NCBI GenBank assembly: GCA_947647645.1
Contig: CANSLE010000157.1
Coordinates: 1-6,045, forward strand
DNA from: an uncultured Microbacterium sp.
GTDB lineage: Bacteria > Actinomycetota > Actinomycetes > Actinomycetales > Microbacteriaceae
Reading direction: 5' to 3'
DNA length: 6,045 nt
In this document: piece by piece, positions 1 through 5,008 of the stretch
Layout of the letters: every line of letters starts with the position of its first letter
How positions within the stretch are numbered: the stretch's first letter is position 1
The notes under the pieces: generated by a model
Seen by the model: only the letters and a program-made list of their open reading frames with translations
What the model was told of the DNA's origin: nothing
Database searches by the model: none
Position numbers and translations under genes: made by a program

Positions 1-1
1 G

Positions 2-427
2 AGCACGGTCCGCACGGAGGCGCTGGTCGCCGCAGCGCACGACGGTCGCATGTCGGATGCGCTGGTCGCCGCCTTCCGTCTCCCCGCCTCGCACCCGCAC
101 CGGGCCGACGCGATCGTGGAGGCGACGGTGCGTGCGGCCGAGGCGAGTGCCGCACTCGTGGATGCCGCGGCATCCCTCACCGGCCCCCTCACCTGGCTGG
201 AGGTGCACGGCGAACCCCGCGTGGCGCCCGACGTGGCCGTCGCGGCACGGATGCTCGCCTGCGGCATCCGTGCGAGCGCCGTCAACATCCGCTGCGACAC
301 GACGAGCGCCGAGGCGGCCGGTGCCGCGGGCGAGGTGACCGCACGGCTGCGCACCGCCCTCAGGGAGGCGCTCGATGCCGCGGAGGTCCTGGACGCCCTC
401 GCCGAGCGGGTCACCGCGACTCTCTGA
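2..427 (+). CDS. Cyclodeaminase/cyclohydrolase family protein (FTCD_C), 3' part only
   Basis: The reading frame is open from base 2 to the TGA at 425-427 (141 codons), so the gene starts outside the window; the ATG at 50 is internal. The visible part matches the C-terminal two thirds of the formiminotetrahydrofolate cyclodeaminase / methenyltetrahydrofolate cyclohydrolase family, whose stand-alone members are about 200 residues. Recognisable pieces in order are a DALVAAFRLP segment (family pattern D-x-A-x-x-x-x-A-x-x-LP), an Ala-rich helix of the 'A...aa.lvd.A' kind, and an APDVAVAARMLACGIRASAVN segment that corresponds to the family's conserved 'sD...aa.l...a..ga..Nv' block. Such enzymes act in the cytosol on folate one-carbon carriers, releasing ammonia from formimino-THF or opening methenyl-THF. 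It converges on the minus-strand operon and is separated from it by a hairpin. Which of the two reactions it performs cannot be told, and the missing N-terminus could carry another domain. Confidence 0.72.
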   Translation, partial: STVRTEALVAAAHDGRMSDALVAAFRLPASHPHRADAIVEATVRAAEASAALVDAAASLTGPLTWLEVHGEPRVAPDVAVAARMLACGIRASAVNIRCDTTSAEAAGAAGEVTARLRTALREALDAAEVLDALAERVTATL

Positions 428-442
428 GACGCCGGCGCACGA

Positions 443-479
443 GAGACGCCCTGCCCCCACGCGAGGGGCAGGGCGTCTC
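443..479. terminator. Bidirectional intrinsic-type terminator hairpin
   Basis: A perfect 15-bp inverted repeat lies between two convergent stop codons (TGA at 425-427 on plus, TGA at 492-490 on minus). The left arm is GAGACGCCCTGCCCC (443-457), the loop is CACGCGA (458-464) and the right arm is GGGGCAGGGCGTCTC (465-479). There is no T tract on either side, as is common for high-GC actinobacterial terminators. The symmetry allows it to stop transcription from both sides. Confidence 0.85.
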
Positions 480-489
480 CGACGGGACG

Positions 490-1695
490 TCAGTTCATCT
501 TGATGGAGGTGTCGATGAACTCGTTCGTGTAGAGCGCCGACGGGTCGATCGCCGAGGCGGCGGCCTGCGTGATGCTGCCGGAGGTCACGAGGAAGGGCGT
601 GAAGTCCTTGACGATGGCGGCCATGCGGGCAGGGTCGAACTGCCCGAAGACGCCGGATGCCTTGTCATTGACGACGAGGCCGAGCTTCTTCTGCTGGTCG
701 ACGGAGAACTGGGCGACACCCGCCGAGTAGGTCCAGCCGGTGTCGTACTTCTCGACGAGGTCGAGGATGACGGCGTTGCCGTGCGCGGGGGCGTTGAGGA
801 AGTCGATCTGGGACCGCTGCATGATCGGGACGAGCTTCTTCAAGCAGTCCGCCTTGTCGGCGACATCGGCCCTGCGCACCGCGAGCGGCTCGGGGTAGAT
901 GCTGTAGCCCAGCTCGGACAGCAGCTGGTAGCCGACCTCCTTGCCCCACTGCGAGATCTCGTTCTTGTAGATGTACGGCTCGGCCGTCGCGAAGCCCTGC
1001 TGCAGGATCTTCGGGTCGGAGACGAAGCGCTGCGGGGTGCCCTCGTAGCTCGTGTCGATCTGCGACGCGGTGATGACGCCCTGCGACAGCAGCAGGTTGG
1101 GGATCACATCGCCCGAGGTGACGATCGGGTCGCCGCCGGCGGCGGCCTCCTTGATGGTCTTCGCGCCGTTGTGGCTGGCCGGGTCCCACATGAGGATCTG
1201 GGGGCTGTGGGTCAGCTGCGAGGTGACCGCGACGGTCGGCTGGTCCGCGCCGGCGACGATCGCCGCGTCGGTGTTGACCGCACCGATGAGGATGCCGGTG
1301 TCGAGGTACATCAGGGCGGGCACGGGCTGGAAGTTCACCGCGGGGCCGCCCGAGCGGACCTCGATCTTCACGCCGGTGTCGGTGCCGTTCACGACGAGAG
1401 GACCGGTGACGGTCTTCTTGTCGGTGTCGACCGTGTAGCCGTCGCCGACGAGGTTGTACATGGCGCCGTGCTCCGCCTCGGGCTGCCAGTCCTGCTGCAT
1501 CACGACGGTGGCCGGGCAGACGCTGGCGAGATCCAGCGGACCGCCCTTCTCGGCCGTCGTCACCGCCGCGGTGGTCGCCGGTACCGCGGCGTCGGTGCGG
1601 GAACAGCCCGCGACGGCGATGACCGAGGCGGCGAGCGCGCCGATCGCGACGGTGCGCGCGATCACGCGGCGGGAGAGAAAGGTGGGCTGTGACAC
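490..1695 (-). CDS. ABC transporter substrate-binding lipoprotein, NMT1/THI5-like
   Basis: This is a 401-residue extracytoplasmic binding protein of an ABC importer. It starts at GTG 1695-1693, supported by AGGAGG five bases upstream. Residues 1-31 form a lipoprotein signal: Arg-rich N-terminus (R9, R10, R14), hydrophobic core and a V-A-G-C lipobox with C31 as the lipidated cysteine. A short Ala/Thr linker follows. The mature domain opens with VVMQQDWQPEAEHGAMY (64-80), which matches the 'L.L.W.pn.eHaglY' opening of NMT1/THI5-type proteins (thiamine-pyrimidine, sulfonate, nitrate and related binders). Between this and the next family block is an apparent insertion (about residues 85-112). C60 and C284 are the only cysteines besides C31 and could form a disulfide. 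It is the last gene of the minus-strand operon, 117 bases after the permease, with its own strong ribosome site. The family is well supported; the ligand is unknown. Confidence 0.85.
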   Translation of the reverse strand: MSQPTFLSRRVIARTVAIGALAASVIAVAGCSRTDAAVPATTAAVTTAEKGGPLDLASVCPATVVMQQDWQPEAEHGAMYNLVGDGYTVDTDKKTVTGPLVVNGTDTGVKIEVRSGGPAVNFQPVPALMYLDTGILIGAVNTDAAIVAGADQPTVAVTSQLTHSPQILMWDPASHNGAKTIKEAAAGGDPIVTSGDVIPNLLLSQGVITASQIDTSYEGTPQRFVSDPKILQQGFATAEPYIYKNEISQWGKEVGYQLLSELGYSIYPEPLAVRRADVADKADCLKKLVPIMQRSQIDFLNAPAHGNAVILDLVEKYDTGWTYSAGVAQFSVDQQKKLGLVVNDKASGVFGQFDPARMAAIVKDFTPFLVTSGSITQAAASAIDPSALYTNEFIDTSIKMN

Positions 1696-1812
1696 GGTGT
1701 CCTCCTGGAAGGCTTCGGGTGCGGTGCGGACAGACGGGTGGTGCGTTTTGTGGTGCGGGTGAGCAGAAGCGGGTGGCGCCGCGGAACGGGCCGCGACGGG
1801 GAGGCGGCAGCC
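1696..1812 (-). other. 117-base C-rich intergenic leader between permease and binding protein
   Basis: In an otherwise overlapping operon this gap stands out. On the transcribed strand the 69 bases at 1775-1707 contain 36 C and only 10 G, including several CGCACC/CACCCG repeats, and should be largely unstructured. Just upstream of that stretch is a small hairpin (CGCGG and CCGCG arms at 1780-1784 and 1791-1795, 6-base loop). No convincing promoter was seen. A C-rich, G-poor RNA stretch is what Rho utilisation sites look like, so the gap could modulate how much transcript reaches the binding-protein gene. That role is inference. Confidence 0.35.
1701..1706 (-). promoter_or_regulatory. Shine-Dalgarno site of the binding-protein gene
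   Basis: Read on the minus strand this is AGGAGG, a full consensus site, five bases before the GTG start at 1695-1693. It fixes the start in the absence of a nearby ATG and suggests the binding protein is translated strongly and independently of the coupled upstream genes. Confidence 0.75.
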
Positions 1813-2751
1813 CTAGCGCGTGGCGACGCCGAAGAGACGGCCGACCACGACGCGGTCGAGCGCGGCGAAGATCGAGAAGACGATGACGCCGAACAGCGCC
1901 GTGAAGATGATCGCGAGGAACAGCGGCTCCATGTTCAGGCGCAGCGTGTACGTGCGCAGCAGCCCGCCGATGCCCTGACTGCCCTGCTGGAAGAAGAAGT
2001 CGCCGACGATCGCGCCGATGACCGCGAGACCGGCGGACTGGCGGAGCCCCGTGAAGATCGACGGGATCGCCGCGGGCAGCATGAGCTTGGTCATCCGCTG
2101 CCACTTCGTCGCCTTCTGCAGCGTGAAGAGGTCGTGCGCCGCCGGTGTCGCGGACTGCAGGCCGAAGAGCGTGTTCGAGATCATCGGGAAGACCGCGATG
2201 ATGACGCAGACGACGATGCGCGCCGGCAGGCCGTAGCCCATCCAGATGCCGATCAGCGGCGTGAGCGCGAGGATCGGGATCGTCTGCAGGATCACCGCGT
2301 ACGGGTACAGGATCTTCTCGGCCAGGATCCACTGGGACATCACGATCGCCCAGCCCATACCGATCGCGACGGCGATCGCGAGGCCGATGAGGGCGACGGA
2401 GATCGTCTGGCCGAGCGCGGCGACCATCGGGGCGATCACCTTGTCGTTGCCGACCGTCTCGGCCAGCACCTGGTGCGGCGGCGGGAGCAGGAAGCGGCGG
2501 CTCTCGCTGAGCAGCAGGTACGACACGAGATACCAGATCACGACGATCCCGACAAGCGCGGCGACGATCGGGAACGCCCGCGACCAGGTGCGGCGGGCGA
2601 TGCTCGCCGCACCGCTCGGACGGGCCGGGCGGGCGGCCATGGTCGCCGTCGTCGTCTCGGCGGACGCCGCGGCATCCCTCCCGGACGCCGGCGCGGCGGT
2701 CGGCGCCTCGGCGAGGGCTGACGGCGCCTTCAGGGCGATGTTCTGGCTCAC
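1813..2751 (-). CDS. ABC transporter permease, SsuC/ThiX/nitrate-taurine type
   Basis: This is a 312-residue inner-membrane subunit of the importer, starting at GTG 2751-2749 and ending at TAG. The start overlaps the ATPase stop as GTGA, with GGAGG seven bases upstream, so translation is probably coupled; the in-frame ATG at 2640 has no ribosome site. Residues 1-58 are an Ala/Pro/Thr-rich, non-membrane extension. Hydrophobic segments follow at about 60-81, 113-137, 149-170, 177-197, 236-256 and 277-297, which fits a six-helix BPD_transp_1 domain. The EAA loop that docks on the ATPase lies at about 203-235, with the closing LPAAIPSIF piece well preserved; its first half (DLFTLQKATKWQ) is degenerate, with Lys where Gly is usual. 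Between helices the motif TPLIGIWMGYG is typical of the nitrate/sulfonate/taurine permease family. The substrate is not deducible from this subunit. Confidence 0.9.
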   Translation of the reverse strand: MSQNIALKAPSALAEAPTAAPASGRDAAASAETTTATMAARPARPSGAASIARRTWSRAFPIVAALVGIVVIWYLVSYLLLSESRRFLLPPPHQVLAETVGNDKVIAPMVAALGQTISVALIGLAIAVAIGMGWAIVMSQWILAEKILYPYAVILQTIPILALTPLIGIWMGYGLPARIVVCVIIAVFPMISNTLFGLQSATPAAHDLFTLQKATKWQRMTKLMLPAAIPSIFTGLRQSAGLAVIGAIVGDFFFQQGSQGIGGLLRTYTLRLNMEPLFLAIIFTALFGVIVFSIFAALDRVVVGRLFGVATR

Positions 2752-3530
2752 GAGTGTGCCTCCAGGGCGTGCGAGAGGTGGCCGACGATGCGCCCGAACT
2801 CTGGTTCGTAGCGCAGGTCGGGTGAACGAGGGTAGGACCAGGGCAGTTCGATGTCGTCGACGATGCGGCCGGGGCGCCCGCTCATCACGAGCACGCGGCT
2901 CGACAGGTAGACGGCCTCCGAGATGGAGTGCGTGATGAACATCGCCGCGAAGCCCTTCAGCTGGAAGAGGCGCTGCAGCTCGGTCTGCATCTTGAGGCGG
3001 GTGATCTCGTCGAGGGCGCCGAAGGGCTCGTCGAACAGGGCCAGCTGAGGCTCGGCGACGAGGGCGCGGGCGATCGATACGCGCATGCGCATGCCGCCCG
3101 ACAGGGCCCGGGGGTGCTGGTTCTCGAAGCCTGCCAGTCCCACGAGCTCGAGTGCCTCGGCGGCGCGACGACGGCGTTCGGCCGCCCCGACGCCGGCGAG
3201 CTCGCCGACCAGCTCGACGTTGCGCTGCGCGGTGCGCCACTCCAGCAGCGTGGCCTCCTGGAAGACGAAGCTGGTGGTGTCGGCGCGGACGTCGATCTCG
3301 CCCTCCGTGGCGCTGTCGAGGCCCGCGGCGAGGCGCAACAGCGTCGACTTGCCGCAGCCGGACGGTCCGACGACGGACACGAACTCGCCGGGACGGACGT
3401 CGATGGACACCTCCTCCAGGGCGCGGGTGCCGGTCGCGAAGACCTTGGCGACGTCGCGGAACGCGAGCGTCGGCGCGGTCTCGTTGGCGGCGGCGGACGG
3501 GGGCAGGGTGGCGCTGGTCACGGTGGTCAT
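2748..3530 (-). CDS. ABC transporter ATP-binding protein, SsuB/TauB/ThiZ-like
   Basis: This 260-residue cytosolic ATPase powers the importer. The ATG at 3530-3528 overlaps the amidohydrolase stop codon as ATGA, and a GAGGGAG element sits seven bases upstream (3544-3538), so longer frames running back into the amidohydrolase gene are not needed. All nucleotide-binding motifs are present in order: Walker A GPSGCGKST (55-63), Q-loop Q91, signature LSGGM (143-147), Walker B LALFDEP with D167 and E168, D-loop ALD (172-174) and H-loop H201. The length equals the usual 250-270 residues of nitrate/sulfonate/taurine-type ATPases. After the signature the usual Gln is Met (LSGGMRMR), and the H-loop reads THSISEAV instead of the common THDI-EA. 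The motifs needed for ATP hydrolysis look intact. Its stop codon is shared with the permease start (GTGA overlap). Confidence 0.95.
   Translation of the reverse strand: MTTVTSATLPPSAAANETAPTLAFRDVAKVFATGTRALEEVSIDVRPGEFVSVVGPSGCGKSTLLRLAAGLDSATEGEIDVRADTTSFVFQEATLLEWRTAQRNVELVGELAGVGAAERRRRAAEALELVGLAGFENQHPRALSGGMRMRVSIARALVAEPQLALFDEPFGALDEITRLKMQTELQRLFQLKGFAAMFITHSISEAVYLSSRVLVMSGRPGRIVDDIELPWSYPRSPDLRYEPEFGRIVGHLSHALEAHS
2759..2763 (-). promoter_or_regulatory. Shine-Dalgarno site of the permease gene
   Basis: On the minus strand this reads GGAGG, seven bases before the GTG at 2751-2749 and inside the last codons of the ATPase gene. It decides the GTG start over the ATG 111 bases further in. 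Confidence 0.7.
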
Positions 3531-4807
3531 AGGAGGGCTCCCTCGGGGGTCGGGGCGGAGGGTGAGGCGGGCATCGGCCGCAGGTCGAGCACACTGCTGA
3601 CCACGCGGCGGCGGACCGCGATCACGCGCCCGTCGCGGATGACGATGCGATCGGGGGCGCGTTCGGCGAGAGCCTCGGCGATGTGTGCGGCGCGGACGAG
3701 CACGATGTCGGCGACGTCGCCCACGCGTCCCCGCGCCGGCGGCAGGCCGAAGGCGGCGCGGCCGCCCTGGGAGCTGACGTGCCAGGACTCGGTCGGGGTG
3801 AGGTGGCCCGCCGTCACCAGTTCCGCCGCCACGTCGACCATGTCGGCGTTGCCCAGCGGGTTGAACGGGTCCTGCACGTTGTCGCCGCCGGCGGCCAAGG
3901 TGATGCCGGCCGCCATGATCTCCCGCAGCGGGGGGATGCCGCGTGGTGTGCCGATCGGATGCTCCCACCCCTGCAGGTAGAGGTTGGTGAGCGGATTGGC
4001 GATGATCGAGACGCCGGCCTCCGCGACGGCGGCCAGCGTACGGGCGCGGGTCTCGGCATCCTGCGTGGACAGGCTCACGCAGTGGCCGGCGGAGCGGACG
4101 ACATCGGCGGGCCAGTGACGGGTGCGCGCGGCGAGCTCGGCGAGACCGGTCGAGGAGGGGTCGAGCGTCTCATCGGTGTGCAGGTCGATGCCGAGGCCGA
4201 ACTCCTCCGCCAGCGCCGCGGCGCGTTCGAGGTCGGCCGTCGGGTCCTCGGCGAGGTGGGGGAAGCCGCCGACGAGGTCGAAACCGAGAGCCATGGCGGC
4301 GCGCCCCAGGTCGTCGGGACCGTCGGAAGGACCGGCGCTCGCGACGACCTGCAGGTCGACGATCCCGGCGAACTCGGCGCGCAGCTCCACCAGCGCACGG
4401 ACGCCGCGCAGCGGATCCTCGCCGAGGTGGTAGTTCGTGTGGGAGCGCACGACGGTGACCCCGGCGTGCAGGGCCGCGACGAGGTGGCGGCGGGCGCCGG
4501 CCTTGATGTCGGCGTACGTGTGGTTCTCGCCGTGGTCGAGCCAGCAGGCGATGGCATCGTCGAGCGAGCCCTCCGGCTGGCCGAACGCGGTCCACGTGTA
4601 TCCCTTGTCGAGGTGCGCGTGCAGGTCGGCCAGCGGCGGCAGCGCCACCCAGCCGGTCGCGTCGACGGTGTGCGCCGCGGCATCCGCCGACGCCTTCTCG
4701 ACGACGCGGCCTTCGGCGAACGACAGGGTGTCGCCGACCTCGCCCGCGGGGGTCAGTCCCGTGATCGAGCCGACCTGGTGGCCCGCCTCGAGGAGCTCGG
4801 CATCCAT
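3527..4807 (-). CDS. CodA-like metal-dependent amidohydrolase, substrate unknown
   Basis: This 426-residue cytosolic enzyme of the amidohydrolase superfamily is in the cytosine deaminase branch. The ATG at 4807-4805 has AGGAG eight bases upstream. Metal and catalytic residues are visible: HAHLD (H63, H65), HTDE (H210, E213), GHC (H242) and the DNVQDPF block (D309). The spacings H210-E213-H242-D309 (3, 29 and 67) equal those of E. coli CodA as I recall it (H214, E217, H246, D313), so the fold and metal chemistry are very probably retained. It should hydrolyse a C-N bond in a cyclic or amidine-like compound, often releasing ammonia. The residues that contact cytosine in CodA seem changed: the LQIVAFPQ block is LQVVASAG here, and Trp319 aligns with F315. 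Cytosine is therefore a doubtful substrate; creatinine, hydantoin-like, triazine or other N-heterocycles are alternatives. It is the first gene of the operon with the importer, which implies it acts on the imported compound. Confidence 0.85.
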   Translation of the reverse strand: MDAELLEAGHQVGSITGLTPAGEVGDTLSFAEGRVVEKASADAAAHTVDATGWVALPPLADLHAHLDKGYTWTAFGQPEGSLDDAIACWLDHGENHTYADIKAGARRHLVAALHAGVTVVRSHTNYHLGEDPLRGVRALVELRAEFAGIVDLQVVASAGPSDGPDDLGRAAMALGFDLVGGFPHLAEDPTADLERAAALAEEFGLGIDLHTDETLDPSSTGLAELAARTRHWPADVVRSAGHCVSLSTQDAETRARTLAAVAEAGVSIIANPLTNLYLQGWEHPIGTPRGIPPLREIMAAGITLAAGGDNVQDPFNPLGNADMVDVAAELVTAGHLTPTESWHVSSQGGRAAFGLPPARGRVGDVADIVLVRAAHIAEALAERAPDRIVIRDGRVIAVRRRVVSSVLDLRPMPASPSAPTPEGALL

Positions 4808-4810
4808 GGG

Positions 4811-4820
4811 TCCTTCTCCT
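4811..4820 (-). promoter_or_regulatory. Shine-Dalgarno region of the amidohydrolase gene
   Basis: Read on the minus strand this is AGGAGAAGGA. The AGGAG part ends eight bases before the ATG at 4807-4805, which supports this start and the first position of the gene in its operon. Confidence 0.65.
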
Positions 4821-4850
4821 GACTCGGCGGTGGTGCTGTCGATGATCGTG

Positions 4851-4880
4851 TTGTTGGTATGACCAACATCGGGTGAGAAT
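4851..4880 (+). promoter_or_regulatory. Possible promoter of the reductase gene
   Basis: TTGTTG (4851-4856) and GAGAAT (4875-4880) are separated by 18 bases and resemble -35 and -10 elements of a housekeeping promoter. The predicted operator falls on the -35 element and spacer, as expected for a repressed promoter. It would give a leader of about 120 bases. The match is only moderate and other starts are possible. Confidence 0.3.
4852..4868. promoter_or_regulatory. Predicted operator for a GntR/FadR-subfamily regulator
   Basis: The sequence TGTTGGT-ATG-ACCAACA is a perfect 7-bp inverted repeat around a 3-base centre. It lies in the intergenic region between the divergent amidohydrolase and reductase genes, 45 bases before the amidohydrolase start codon. 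The core TTGGT-NNN-ACCAA is the known form of sites bound by FadR-subfamily GntR proteins such as PdhR and LldR, which usually sense carboxylate metabolites. It would let one regulator control both transcription units. No GntR gene is in the window. The palindrome is seen directly; the family assignment is inference from consensus. Confidence 0.6.
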
Positions 4881-5008
4881 CAGTAAACGCCCGACGTGTT
4901 TCCTGCCAGGCCTGTCGGGATTGCAGCCGTGTTAAATCCGCGCGAAGAGTGCGGCCGGTCCCCGCTCCCGTGCGCGCCGGCCTCGCGCGAATGGGGAAAG
5001 TGGGATCC

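Noticed and set aside
781..1692. Plus-strand open frame opposite the binding-protein gene
   Set aside because: It is antisense to a clear lipoprotein gene, has a biased Arg/Gly/Asp/Val composition and no motif.
1738..2721. Long plus-strand open frame opposite the permease gene
   Set aside because: Its protein is almost all Arg, Asp, Glu and Gly with no recognisable domain. It is the antisense shadow of a real permease, as expected in GC-rich DNA.
3527..4807. Calling the amidohydrolase a cytosine deaminase (codA)
   Set aside because: The metal site fits, but the cytosine-contacting residues seem to be replaced and no cytosine permease (codB) is adjacent. An ABC importer is there instead.
490..4807. 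Assigning the importer to thiamine precursor uptake (ThiXYZ)
   Set aside because: The binding protein has an NMT1/THI5-like opening, but there is no TPP riboswitch-like leader upstream of 4807 and no thiamine gene nearby. The family also covers sulfonates, nitrate and many other ligands.
2928..4822. Plus-strand open frames opposite the ATPase and amidohydrolase genes (2928-3980 and 3683-4822)
   Set aside because: Both are shadows of genes with complete catalytic motifs on the minus strand, and neither has a family signature.
4949..5008. Upstream in-frame starts of the reductase (GTG 4949, ATG 4991)
   Set aside because: Neither has a ribosome site, and the added residues (Arg/Pro/Ala-rich) do not look like the start of a VanB-type domain. 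ATG 5009 gives a normal length.
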